DNA of 64,000 bases, from the NCBI RefSeq assembly GCF_001282115.1, contig NZ_LJBR01000069.1, forward strand, positions 1-64,000, written 5' to 3'. Positions within the stretch are counted from its first letter, which is position 1. Each line of letters begins with the position of its first letter. A program made the translations under genes and the position numbers. Origin of the DNA: Streptomyces sp. NRRL B-24085 (GTDB taxonomy: Bacteria > Actinomycetota > Actinomycetes > Streptomycetales > Streptomycetaceae). Below the pieces are notes generated by a model, which was not told the DNA's origin, searched no databases, and worked only from the letters and a program-made list of their open reading frames with translations. Positions 9,640 through 17,454 of the stretch are shown here, piece after piece.

Positions 9640-10119
9640 ATGAGTGAGAACGGACAGTTCGCCTGGGGCAGACAGGAAAGATCACGGAAGGACTGGCCAA
9701 CGCTTCCGAAGCATGTCAACGTGGACGTCTTCCCGGAAAAGCTGCAGGTCAGAGAGGTGTCGCCAGTGACCGTGGAGGTTGCCCAGTCCGGGTTCGCTAC
9801 GACCGTCCATGCCCTACGCCTGCGCTCCTGGAAACTCGGTCCAGGTCAGCCGGCGCTGGTGACCGACCAGTTCACCGATGCCGACTTCAAGCTGGTCGTG
9901 GACGATCGCGCCGATGTTCATGTGAACAGCATGGACGGCCGGTTCTACCTCGGCTGGTTCCCGACGGGCCGTCCAGGCACCGATGGTGAGGGATGGGTGA
10001 TCGCGGTCACCGGCACTGCTAAGACCCGCGGGTACCGGATGTCGTTCGACATCGAGACCCCGGCGGACATCGTCGCCGCCGCCGTGGCGCAAGTCCTGGC
10101 CACATCCCAGCCGTGCTGA
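9640..10119 (+). CDS. DUF317-related hypothetical protein
   Basis: A 159-residue protein whose C-terminal half (VNSMDGRFYLGWFP...GWVIAV...FDIETPADIVAAAVAQVL) resembles the DUF317 domain of Streptomyces accessory proteins; a full DUF317-type protein is encoded 430 bp downstream. The ATG lies one base after the group II intron 3' end. In spliced RNA it would be preceded by CCACCTCTGGC, which has no ribosome binding site, so translation of the interrupted gene may be weakened or start elsewhere. Function unknown. Confidence 0.65.
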   Translation: MSENGQFAWGRQERSRKDWPTLPKHVNVDVFPEKLQVREVSPVTVEVAQSGFATTVHALRLRSWKLGPGQPALVTDQFTDADFKLVVDDRADVHVNSMDGRFYLGWFPTGRPGTDGEGWVIAVTGTAKTRGYRMSFDIETPADIVAAAVAQVLATSQPC

Positions 10120-10230
10120 TCGGCGTACAGCCATCGCTCCACGCCTAACGGGGCGCTCGTACGCACTGCATACCCTGCCCTGCCCGACCCTTGGGGCACC
10201 CGTGTGTCCGCTACCGCAAGGAGTACCACC

Positions 10231-10536
10231 GTGGATCAACCGCCCATCCCGGAGATTACCGTCGGCGAACTCATCGAGCTTCTGTCCGCCTGCGACCGCG
10301 ACGCGCCGGCCCAACTCGCCATCAACCCTCTCTTCCCTATGGCCCACCGCATCGGCGCAGTGATCCCTTCGCGGGACGAGAACGGCACACCGCTGGTCTT
10401 CATCGCGGAGGCCAATGACGCCGAACAGATCGGCCATCTCCCGCCCGACGTCGCCGTCGCCCTCGCCTGGCATGAGCCGACCGAGGCTCCCGCCCGCCGC
10501 CGACGCAAGGCGACCGAGCCTGACAACGGCAGCTGA
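10231..10536 (+). CDS. Hypothetical protein
   Basis: A 101-residue protein, start GTG 10231 with AAGGAG seven bases upstream; the longer frame from 10204 has no binding site. The N-terminal helix (ITVGELIELLSACDRDAPAQLAINPLFPMAHRIG) is typical of small Streptomyces proteins that travel with DUF317 genes. The basic C-terminus (ARRRRKATEP) could touch nucleic acid. Member of a five-gene plus-strand set (9640-12750). Function unknown. Confidence 0.7.
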   Translation: MDQPPIPEITVGELIELLSACDRDAPAQLAINPLFPMAHRIGAVIPSRDENGTPLVFIAEANDAEQIGHLPPDVAVALAWHEPTEAPARRRRKATEPDNGS

Positions 10537-10551
10537 GCCACCCCCGAGCCC

Positions 10552-11301
10552 ATGGAGGCGCCCCTGAACCCCTATCACCCCCTCGATCCTTCCCACCCCG
10601 ATTCGCCAGACCCGGTGTACTGGGTCACCCCGCGCCATCTGGCCGGTGACGACGGCGCTCTCGCCGAGCGGATCTGCGACCTCCTGGCCGGCATGGGCTG
10701 GCGTATGTGGCCGACGTCCCGTCACACCCTGCTGTACGTGAGCCCGGATGAGCTGCGTGGAGCCGAGTGGATCCTGGCGGGCTATCCGTTCGAACTCGGC
10801 GGACTGCCCGTCGCCTGGCAACTCTCCGCCCGGACCCACTCCTTCAGCGCCATGACGGAATGGAACGCCTACTTCACCGCGGGCGTCCCGCACGAGGCGC
10901 TCGCCGACCTCCTCCTCGCGCTCGACGCCGGCGAGAGCCCCGACGCCGGATTCGACGAGCCGGAGACGGTCCTGACCGCGCTGGTCGCCCGGGGCTGGAT
11001 ACGGGACGTGGACCGCCCTCGCACGACGGTCACCGACCCCGGCTTCTCCTCCAGCGTGTCGCTGGAGGAGGTGCCGCCTCTGATCCAGGACGCGGACCCG
11101 CGCCCCGATCTTGCGGGCTGGCAGGCGTGGGCGGAACCCGTTCTGGGCGCCCCGTATCTGTGGTGCGCCAGCTTCAGCTCCAGCGTCCCCCACGACCTGG
11201 TCGCGGTCTTCGCCTCTTCGCTCGCCTCCTCGGCCCCCGTGCCACGGCGCACCCTGCCGGACGGCGCGGAGGGTCGCCTGACCGTCGTCCGCCGAAGCTG
11301 A
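10552..11301 (+). CDS. DUF317 domain protein
   Basis: A 249-residue protein with two DUF317-like repeats: residues ~20-125 (VYWVTPRHLAGD...WILAGYPFELGGLPVAWQLSA) and ~145-240 (AWAEPVLGAPYLWCASFSSSVPHDLVAVFASSLAS). DUF317 proteins are numerous in Streptomyces, often on mobile elements, with no known activity. A GGAGG sits inside the first codons, so a start nearer 10564 cannot be excluded. Lies 16 bp after the preceding gene. Confidence 0.8.
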   Translation: MEAPLNPYHPLDPSHPDSPDPVYWVTPRHLAGDDGALAERICDLLAGMGWRMWPTSRHTLLYVSPDELRGAEWILAGYPFELGGLPVAWQLSARTHSFSAMTEWNAYFTAGVPHEALADLLLALDAGESPDAGFDEPETVLTALVARGWIRDVDRPRTTVTDPGFSSSVSLEEVPPLIQDADPRPDLAGWQAWAEPVLGAPYLWCASFSSSVPHDLVAVFASSLASSAPVPRRTLPDGAEGRLTVVRRS

Positions 11302-11342
11302 CGACGGCACCCTCCGCAGGCGCCCCTTTCAGGAAAGGTCAC

Positions 11343-11807
11343 TTGACCCTGTCTGTTTCACCCATGTCCCCGGGACGCCGTGCGATCGCAGATGCCATCG
11401 CGGCGGCCGGACCGGGACGGCACTACCTGCACATTGTCCGACCAGTGATTGCCCGGGAGGTACTTGCCGAAGTCCTCTACCTGGGCGGCAACGGCCTGGC
11501 CCTCGGCCCTGTGAGCGCACAGCGGCTCGACCGCCTGGCCCACCTGGTGGATATGGCCTTGTCGGACACGACGAGTCGGTGCGGATCATCTGTGCTGTCG
11601 CTGGTCTCGGATGTGCCCACCGGCACGGGCCCGGTCCGCAAGGTAACCCGCTACGTCCTCGAAGACGGCCGGTGTACGGAGGCCGGGGAGCTGAACCGGC
11701 GCGAGTACGGCGCCTGCTCCGTGATCCTCGCCCGAATGGAAGCCGAACGAGCCGCCGAGGACGTACGGGTGCTTACCACTCTGCCCAGCCGCTTCCCGAC
11801 CCTCTGA
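11343..11807 (+). CDS. Hypothetical protein
   Basis: A 154-residue mostly helical protein without recognised domain. I prefer the TTG at 11343 because AGGAAAGG ends 4 bases upstream; the ATG at 11364 has no binding site. Sequence (YLHIVRPVIAREVLAEVLYLGG...LDRLAHLVDMAL) suggests a soluble, folded protein. It follows the DUF317 gene by 41 bp and precedes a cysteine-rich gene by 49 bp, likely one transcript. Confidence 0.6.
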   Translation: MTLSVSPMSPGRRAIADAIAAAGPGRHYLHIVRPVIAREVLAEVLYLGGNGLALGPVSAQRLDRLAHLVDMALSDTTSRCGSSVLSLVSDVPTGTGPVRKVTRYVLEDGRCTEAGELNRREYGACSVILARMEAERAAEDVRVLTTLPSRFPTL

Positions 11808-11856
11808 CGACACCACCGTCGTCACCCCATCCCACGCCCGACTCCCGGAGGTCCGC

Positions 11857-12750
11857 TTGCCCCTGCCCTTGATCCGGCTCGCCATCAGTGCCACCACCGG
11901 CACGGCCCACCACGGTGTGCTGCTTGACTCCGAGCCCTTGACGGCCTGCGCCACGCACTCACCCGACTTGGCGCCGATCGCCCCGGACACTGCGCACTCC
12001 CTGTGCCAGAGCTGCACCCGGGCCCGTCTCATCCTCACTACGCCGCCGCACCCCGGCGGCGAACCCGAGACCCGGCCCGCCGCCGGCACAGGCAAGGGCG
12101 CTGCCGCGCATCTGCCGATCCCGGGCCACCTGATGGGCTACTGCGGCAAATCCCTCGATAGCCGCCGGAGCATGGCCCGACGGGTGTGCGCCAACTGCAC
12201 CAGCTTGCGCGCTGCCCTCGACCGCTTCCGACAGCGTGCGGGTCAGCTCCTCTTGCCCGATGCCGACCCTTGCCATGGTGACGACACCTTGCTGTGGACT
12301 GCCAAGGGGAGAGTGAATCTGGTGACCGGGCACCGGCGCAACTCCGTCACGGGCCACGCCTACTGCGAGCGGCACCTCGCCGGCCCCAACCCTGGGGCCC
12401 CGAACGAATGCGCACCGTGCCGACGCCACTATCGGGAAGCCCAGGCCGGACGCCACGCCCACACCCTGCCCCACATGCAGACGCACGCTGCAGGCTGGGC
12501 GCAGCGCGCCCTCGATGTCTTCGATGCCCCTGCCTGCTCCCTGCGCTCCGGGGACGCCTACACCCTCTCCGGCTGCTCCCAGACTCACTTCGTGGTCGCC
12601 ATGACCGACCGTGCCGGTGAGAGCCACACCGACGTCCTCCTCTACCTCCCCGCCGCGGAACGCGTCACCGACGTCCGCGTACGCAGGGACCGTCTGGTCA
12701 CCATCCAGCGGCCACGGCCCGGGGCCGTGCCGAACCCGCCTGCCTCATAG
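11857..12750 (+). CDS. Cysteine-rich hypothetical protein
   Basis: A 297-residue protein, TTG start with GGAGG five bases upstream. It holds CxxC pairs CQSC (~55), CANC (~111) and a CERH...CAPCRRHY group (~170-190), suggesting two or three zinc-binding knuckles, then a beta-rich C-terminus (HFVVAMTDRAGESHTDVLLYLP). I infer a nucleic-acid or protein-binding zinc protein of the accessory module; no enzyme motif. Last gene of the plus-strand run; a hairpin terminator follows at 12786. Confidence 0.6.
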   Translation: MPLPLIRLAISATTGTAHHGVLLDSEPLTACATHSPDLAPIAPDTAHSLCQSCTRARLILTTPPHPGGEPETRPAAGTGKGAAAHLPIPGHLMGYCGKSLDSRRSMARRVCANCTSLRAALDRFRQRAGQLLLPDADPCHGDDTLLWTAKGRVNLVTGHRRNSVTGHAYCERHLAGPNPGAPNECAPCRRHYREAQAGRHAHTLPHMQTHAAGWAQRALDVFDAPACSLRSGDAYTLSGCSQTHFVVAMTDRAGESHTDVLLYLPAAERVTDVRVRRDRLVTIQRPRPGAVPNPPAS

Positions 12751-12771
12751 GCGAATTCCGCTGTCCGCCGT

Positions 12772-13179
12772 TCAACCGTCGTGCTCGGCAGGCCTATTCG
12801 GCCTGCCGGGCTTTTGCGTATCGGGGACCTGCGGGGCACGCTGAATGAAGCGGGCGACGCCCTCACCGGCGGCGATGTGGATGTGCAGGTGACGGTTGTG
12901 CTGCTCGTCGCCGATGCTGGTGATCGCCTGACACCCGCCGTGGCGGTCGATGACCTCCGCCGCCACGGTCTGCTGCACCGCAAGGAGCTTCACGGCGGTG
13001 TCCGCGTCGAGCTCCAGCAGCGAGCGGACGTGCTGTTTGGGGATGACGATGATGTGCTCGGCGCCGAATCCCGGCACGGGAGGGCGGAAGGCCAGCACGT
13101 CATCCGTCTCGCACACCACGTCCACAGCGATATGCCCGGGCAGAACCTGCGAGCAGTACCAGTCCAGTCCGTCTGCCAT
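12772..13179 (-). CDS. HIT-family (histidine triad) hydrolase
   Basis: A 135-residue nucleotide hydrolase/transferase of the histidine triad superfamily. The active-site triad is HLHIHI in HNRHLHIHIAAG near the C-terminus; PPVPGFGAEHIIVIPKQHVRSLLEL is the conserved strand-helix preceding it. Start at ATG 13179 (MADGLDWYC); the upstream open frame is arginine-rich and unlikely. Such proteins cleave purine phosphoramidates or dinucleotides; the substrate here is unknown. Single gene between convergent neighbours and terminators. Confidence 0.85.
   Translation of the reverse strand: MADGLDWYCSQVLPGHIAVDVVCETDDVLAFRPPVPGFGAEHIIVIPKQHVRSLLELDADTAVKLLAVQQTVAAEVIDRHGGCQAITSIGDEQHNRHLHIHIAAGEGVARFIQRAPQVPDTQKPGRPNRPAEHDG
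12786..12808 (+). terminator. Hairpin terminator after the plus-strand gene run
   Basis: Perfect 9-bp stem (12786-12794 with 12800-12808), 5-base loop, followed by GGCTTTTG. It overlaps the 3' end of the convergent HIT gene. Confidence 0.6.
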
Positions 13180-13231
13180 GACCTGCACCGTAGAGCCGTC
13201 ACGGCGGCGCCGCGAGCACCGGATACGACAC

Positions 13232-13256
13232 TGCCCTCTGCGGAAGACAGAGGGCA
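13232..13256 (-). terminator. Hairpin between lipoprotein and HIT genes
   Basis: Nine-bp inverted repeat (13232-13240 with 13248-13256) with a 7-base loop, between the HIT gene start and the lipoprotein stop at 13274. Minus-strand terminator is the natural reading only if the HIT leader is short; otherwise it is a leader hairpin. Confidence 0.4.
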
Positions 13257-13273
13257 CTGCGGGTGGAAGGTGG

Positions 13274-13954
13274 TCAGCGTGCGGACTGGGCCTTGTCGAG
13301 CGCCTTCTTCAGGTTGGCGTCCACGAGCCCCGGCGAGCCGGAGACGATCACCACAACGGTGCCCGAGCGGAGTGCCGTCTGCTTGACGATGCTGCGCTGC
13401 CCGCCAGCGGAGAACGTGAGCAGCTGGCTCCACTGCTCGTCGCCCAGTGCCGGCGCGGCCGTCTCCTGGGTGCGCATGTCGATGGCCGTACTGCCCGACA
13501 GCACCTGATAGGCGGGGCATGACACCATCGCGTCGAAGATCTCGCCGATGCCCTTCGACAGCTTCGCCGCGGTGTCGCTGTAGAGCTCCTCGCTCAACTC
13601 GGAGCCCGTGGCGCCAGCGTAGGTGAAGGACGCCTTCGCCTTGCGCGGGAAGGCGAGGCTCGTGCCGGTGGCGGTGTCGCCGCCGAGCTTTTCCAGCGCC
13701 GGGCAGCCGATCACGGTGACGTCGTCGTGTGCCGCAGGCCGCTGCGGCACACGGGTGTAGTCCTCGCCCAGGTCGCTCTCGTCGAGGAGCCGCTTGTCCA
13801 GTGCGGCCGAGGACAACGGCGCGGGCGCGGAGACGCTCGTGCCGTCCTGCCCTGCTGGGGAGTGGGCCGAGTGCGCCGGGCTGGTGGAGCAGCTCGCCAC
13901 GGTCAGGACGGCGAGGGCGCTGAGGCTGAGGACGGTCGTGGTGGGAAGGCGCAT
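13274..13954 (-). CDS. Secreted lipoprotein, PknH-type sensor-domain family
   Basis: A 226-residue exported lipoprotein. The signal peptide (MRLPTTTVLSLSALAVLTVASC) ends in a lipobox, so Cys-22 would be lipidated and the protein held on the outer face of the membrane. The mature part has an STSPAHS linker and a domain like the extracellular sensor domain of mycobacterial PknH proteins (two cysteines, VIGCPAL and MVSCPAY, probably disulphide-bonded). ATG at 13954 has TAGGGG upstream. Ligand unknown; no kinase is adjacent. Confidence 0.75.
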   Translation of the reverse strand: MRLPTTTVLSLSALAVLTVASCSTSPAHSAHSPAGQDGTSVSAPAPLSSAALDKRLLDESDLGEDYTRVPQRPAAHDDVTVIGCPALEKLGGDTATGTSLAFPRKAKASFTYAGATGSELSEELYSDTAAKLSKGIGEIFDAMVSCPAYQVLSGSTAIDMRTQETAAPALGDEQWSQLLTFSAGGQRSIVKQTALRSGTVVVIVSGSPGLVDANLKKALDKAQSAR

Positions 13955-14049
13955 GCGAAAACCCCTAAGTGGCCTGCGAACGGTCTGACTGGGTCGGCCC
14001 TCCGGGCGCCGACGTACGCGGGAATAAGGGGGTTGGGGTTTCGCGGGCT

Positions 14050-14475
14050 TTAGTGGCCGAGGTGGCGCAGGCCCTCTTCGAGGGTGGGGTGGAAGTGGTC
14101 CACCGGACCGGAGTTGCGGTTGTACCAGGCCGGGTCTAGCTCGGGCTCCTTCGTCTCGTGTCCGGCGCGGCAGCGCAGCCAGATCGAGTCGTCGCGCATG
14201 CTGAAGATGATCCAGTCCCGGTACGCGCCGCACTGCGGGCAGGCACGGACCTCGCCGTCGATTACGAGCGGACGCTGCCAGCGCATCATCAGCCCCGCCA
14301 CCTCCGTCCGCGACGGCACCCGCAGGTCCGGCGGCAGGAAGTCGGGCACCACCGTCTCGGCGGCCGGGGCAGGCGCGGGCGGCTCGAAGGACTGAACGGC
14401 TTCCAGCAGCGCTTGGCCCGCCTGCTGGGCCTCACGGAACTCACGGTCGGCACGACCACGTTGGAATCCGAACAC
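14050..14475 (-). CDS. Hypothetical zinc-ribbon-like protein
   Basis: About 141 residues. The second half holds CPQCGAYRDW and WLRCRAGHE, a CxxC plus C...H pattern suggesting a zinc ribbon; the first half is alanine/proline rich. I chose GTG 14475 (MFGFQRGRADREF) because GAAGGG lies six bases upstream; a GTG at 14505 would add 10 residues. It is 80 bp downstream of the relaxase gene on the same strand and is probably the distal gene of the mobilisation operon. Function unknown. Confidence 0.6.
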   Translation of the reverse strand: MFGFQRGRADREFREAQQAGQALLEAVQSFEPPAPAPAAETVVPDFLPPDLRVPSRTEVAGLMMRWQRPLVIDGEVRACPQCGAYRDWIIFSMRDDSIWLRCRAGHETKEPELDPAWYNRNSGPVDHFHPTLEEGLRHLGH

Positions 14476-14555
14476 CCGGTGCCCTTCTTTCGTCTGACAG
14501 GCCACAGCGAGAGTGCCTTATACGCCTGACCTGCTTCAACTCTCAGACTCCGTAA

Positions 14556-16283
14556 TCAGCGGGCCTTGCCCGGCCCCTCGCTGCGGCTCGCCCTGGGCGT
14601 CGTCCGCCGCGGGGAGCTGGTCGAGGCGCTGCTGGTGTGGTCGGGCATCGTCGAGGCGTCGGCGGGCAGGCCGGCCGTGCGGCGCAGCCGCCACACCAGG
14701 ACGTCGCTGACCGAGTCGGCAGTGTCCAGTTCCCGCCGCTCGGCGGCCTCGGTCAGGAGCGCGGCCGGGTCGTGGCCGGCGTTTTCGGCGTCGGCGAGGG
14801 TGGCCGCCAGCGCGTACCAGCCCGGCTCGGCCAGGATCTGCTCGGCCAGATGCGGCACGGTCGCCCGCAGGTAGGCGGCTTGCTTGTGCCGAAGAGGCTG
14901 CGACAGGCGTCGGCCGCGCTGGAACAGCACGCCCAGCGGAACCTCGGCCGCGGCTTGGTAGGCGACGCGCAGATACTCGGTGGCCTGGCGTGCGGCGGCG
15001 GCCTGCTGGGCATGCTGCTTCTTGTCATGCCAGTGAGCGGCGGCGGTGACCAGGAAGAACGCCATGTCGATCAGCATCGCCGTGGTCGCCCCGTCCTCTC
15101 CGCGGCCGAGCGCGGGGCCGCTGTAGACGAGGTCGCGGGCGGCCTGGCGGAGGGCGCGGTCGTGTCCGCGTTCGGCCTGGATGTGGGAGCGGGTGGCCCG
15201 CTCGAACGCGAAGGCCGCCTCGCGCAGTTGGGCACGGGTGTGTGCGGCGGAGGTCTGGGCGAGCGCGTCCAGGACTTCCCCGGCTGCCGCGATCTGCGCC
15301 GCCACGAGCGTGTCCTCACCGCCATCGATGACCAGCACCGCCTGCCACGCCGCCGCAGCGGCCCGGCGGCGTGCCGTGGCCGGTCCGCTCGGCGCGGGAG
15401 CTGCGGTGGTCGGGTCAGACAGGCCGTCGGCGTTCTGGGGTGGGGCATCGGACGACCAGCGTTTGCGGATGCGGGGCAGGGAGAGGTCGGGGGAGAGGGT
15501 GGAGCCCGCGTAGTAGACCGGTTCCTTGTTCCCGTTGCGGTCATCGGGGAGGGCGACCTTGTATCCGAGCAGGTCGCCGGAGGGCGCGACGCGTTTGCGG
15601 ATCAGCACGCCGGCGGCGGTCAGCCGCTCGAAGAACTCCTTCTCGCTGGTGGCGCCGGCGACCGCGCGGCGCACGGTTTCCCTCAACTCCTCGCGGGAGG
15701 CACGGTCCTTGCCCTGGCGTTCGGCCTTGTGGCGTTCGGCGCTGGTGGGGCGCTTGGCGGCGGTGCCGTCCCCCTTGTTGAGGCGGCGCAGTCCTAGCTC
15801 GGCCTCCAGAAGGCGGGCCTCGGCCTGGACGCGGGCGGCGTCGTGGTCGAGGTCGGGCTTGTAGCCGTCTTCGCGCACCAGGGTGGCGATGATGTGGATG
15901 TGGTCGTCGGCGTGCCGTACGGCCGCCCACCGGCAGCCCGCGCCCTGGGCGGGGTCGTCGATGCCGGCGGCGGCAACCATGCGGCGGGCGATGTCGCCCC
16001 ACTGCTCGTCGCTGAGCAGGGGGTCTTCGGGGGCGTTACGGACGGACAGGTGCCACACGTGCTTCTTCGGCCGGTCGTCCTGGTCGATGGCGTCCAGGGG
16101 CTGGTCCAGCAGCCGCTGCAGATCCTTGTACGTGGCCTGCGGATCGCGTCCGGGATCGGGGGCGTTGTTGTCCCAGGACGCCACGAGGTGCGGGTCGATG
16201 TGTTCTTCGTGGGTGCCCGGCCCGTACAAGTAATACAGCAGGCCGAAGGTCCGCTTCCCGCGGGCATGGATCTTGGGAACCAT
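14556..16283 (-). CDS. HUH-type relaxase (mobilisation protein)
   Basis: A 575-residue protein that would nick one DNA strand at an origin of transfer and pilot it to a recipient. Motif III of HUH relaxases is clear as HADDHIHII (His124, His128, His130). Upstream lie KHVWHLSVRNAPEDPLLSDEQW and WAAVRH, typical of the MobA-like relaxases of actinobacteria. The catalytic Tyr is not obvious; Tyr-17/18/20 near the N-terminus are candidates. The C-terminal ~250 residues are alanine-rich helices. Start ATG 16283; the MobC gene ends 17 bp upstream, the expected order. Confidence 0.85.
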   Translation of the reverse strand: MVPKIHARGKRTFGLLYYLYGPGTHEEHIDPHLVASWDNNAPDPGRDPQATYKDLQRLLDQPLDAIDQDDRPKKHVWHLSVRNAPEDPLLSDEQWGDIARRMVAAAGIDDPAQGAGCRWAAVRHADDHIHIIATLVREDGYKPDLDHDAARVQAEARLLEAELGLRRLNKGDGTAAKRPTSAERHKAERQGKDRASREELRETVRRAVAGATSEKEFFERLTAAGVLIRKRVAPSGDLLGYKVALPDDRNGNKEPVYYAGSTLSPDLSLPRIRKRWSSDAPPQNADGLSDPTTAAPAPSGPATARRRAAAAAWQAVLVIDGGEDTLVAAQIAAAGEVLDALAQTSAAHTRAQLREAAFAFERATRSHIQAERGHDRALRQAARDLVYSGPALGRGEDGATTAMLIDMAFFLVTAAAHWHDKKQHAQQAAAARQATEYLRVAYQAAAEVPLGVLFQRGRRLSQPLRHKQAAYLRATVPHLAEQILAEPGWYALAATLADAENAGHDPAALLTEAAERRELDTADSVSDVLVWRLRRTAGLPADASTMPDHTSSASTSSPRRTTPRASRSEGPGKAR

Positions 16284-16299
16284 TCGGTGAGGCGACTTT

Positions 16300-16932
16300 C
16301 TAGGACTGGGCGAGGAACTGGTCGGTGGCGTGCTGGACGCGTTGGACGGCGTGTTCGGTGGCGGCGATGACGGCATCGAGTTCGGCAGGCTGGGCACCAG
16401 AGTTGAGGGCGCGGGCGACCTGGTTGAGGTTGTTACCGACGTGGCCGAGGTGCCGGCGGGCGGCGAAGAGTTCCGTGATCAGTTCGCGGCGCCCGGCGAT
16501 GGCGGCGGCACTGGCGTCAAGGTCACTGGCGGCGGCCAGCCCGCTGCGGGCGAGGAAGGCGGGCAGGCTGGTGCGGGTGGCGGTGGCGGCTGCGGTGAGC
16601 ACGTACTTCTCGTCGTCGTTGAGGCGGACGCTGCACACGTGAACGCGCTTGTTGGTGTGGGACTTCGGGGAGCGTTTGCGTGAGCGGTTCTTCGTGGCGC
16701 GGCGCTTGCGCTGCGGCGCGGGCTTCTCCTGCTGCGATCCGCCCTCGGTCGCTGCCTGGCCGACCTGCGCCCCCCGGTGCTGGTCGGCTCCCGCCACCCC
16801 TGGGGCGGGCAAGGCCAAGGACGCCTTCCCCGACGGGGAAGAGTGTCTTGGCCGATAACTTGCTCGCACGGGGAGCGAGTTGGAGACCGGCTCACCAGGG
16901 GTGGGGGCGGGGCTTGAGCTCGGGTTCGTCAC
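16300..16932 (-). CDS. mobC: MobC-like relaxosome accessory protein
   Basis: A 210-residue protein with a disordered basic N-terminus (PQRKRRATKNRSRKRSPKSHTNKR) and a MobC-type helical domain, RRELITELFAARRHLGHVGNNLNQVARALNSG, matching the hallmark of plasmid MobC proteins that open oriT for the relaxase. GTG start overlaps the preceding stop by 4 bp (GTGA), so the two are translationally coupled. It stands directly in front of the relaxase gene. Confidence 0.85.
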   Translation of the reverse strand: MTNPSSSPAPTPGEPVSNSLPVRASYRPRHSSPSGKASLALPAPGVAGADQHRGAQVGQAATEGGSQQEKPAPQRKRRATKNRSRKRSPKSHTNKRVHVCSVRLNDDEKYVLTAAATATRTSLPAFLARSGLAAASDLDASAAAIAGRRELITELFAARRHLGHVGNNLNQVARALNSGAQPAELDAVIAATEHAVQRVQHATDQFLAQS

Positions 16933-17162
16933 TGCCCACCGTCCTGAGCGTCGTGGATGATCTCCAGGATGTCGAGGACGAAGTCGAAGGCGTCCTCAAC
17001 GTCGGTGAGGTGATGGATCTGCTCGGTGGGGGAGATCTGGACGAACCACTGTCCCTCGGGCCCGTCCACGGCCGAGTGGATCAGCCGGTACCGGAGGAAG
17101 GTTTGCAGGAACGCCCAGATCAGGCGGTTTTCGAAATGGTTGGGTGCGGATGCGCGTGTCAT
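16929..17162 (-). CDS. Small hypothetical protein of the mobilisation operon
   Basis: A 77-residue acidic helical protein (LIWAFLQTFLRYRLIHSAVDGPEGQW...DAFDFVLDILEIIHDAQDGGQ). Start ATG 17162 with GAGGAAAA upstream; the longer frame begins in a hairpin. Coupled to mobC by a 4-bp overlap. No family recognised; position suggests a transfer accessory role. Confidence 0.7.
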   Translation of the reverse strand: MTRASAPNHFENRLIWAFLQTFLRYRLIHSAVDGPEGQWFVQISPTEQIHHLTDVEDAFDFVLDILEIIHDAQDGGQ

Positions 17163-17186
17163 GGTGTTTTCCTCTTGTGGCGGGAG

Positions 17187-17215
17187 CGGTGGCCCGGCAC
17201 GATGCCGGGCCACCG
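17187..17215. repeat. Perfect 13-bp inverted repeat, candidate oriT hairpin or terminator
   Basis: Bases 17187-17199 pair perfectly with 17203-17215 around a 3-base loop, in the only sizeable gap of the mob operon, just upstream of the 77-residue gene and mobC. No T-run follows on the minus strand. Confidence 0.5.
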
Positions 17216-17262
17216 GATCGATTCAGCGGAATGGAGTCGCCTGACCTGCGTCTCTGCAGGTG

Positions 17263-17454
17263 TCAGCCGCACTCGCTGCAGCGTGCGAAGTGCCGACTCA
17301 TCGCGCGGGCCATGTTGTGCTTGACCGTGATCGCTTGCTTCGCGCTGGTCTTGGCCGGTGGGGTGCCGGCGTTGCGCTCTGCATAGCTGGTCAGGAAGCA
17401 GATGTCCTTCTCGAAGTCGGACTTGATGCGCGACATGCGCGGGCACGTCTTCAC
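17263..17454 (-). CDS. Small hypothetical protein
   Basis: A 63-residue basic protein ending FARCSECG, with a CxxC at the C-terminus. GTG start has GAGGAG seven bases upstream and overlaps the stop of the SpdB-like gene by 4 bp (GTGA). Tight coupling and the position between spread and mobilisation genes suggest a plasmid-transfer accessory. No family recognised. Confidence 0.65.
   Translation of the reverse strand: MKTCPRMSRIKSDFEKDICFLTSYAERNAGTPPAKTSAKQAITVKHNMARAMSRHFARCSECG

Noticed and set aside
9814..11310. A 498-codon minus-strand open frame
   Set aside because: It lies opposite three plus-strand genes with good starts and DUF317 similarity; its own translation has no protein-like features.
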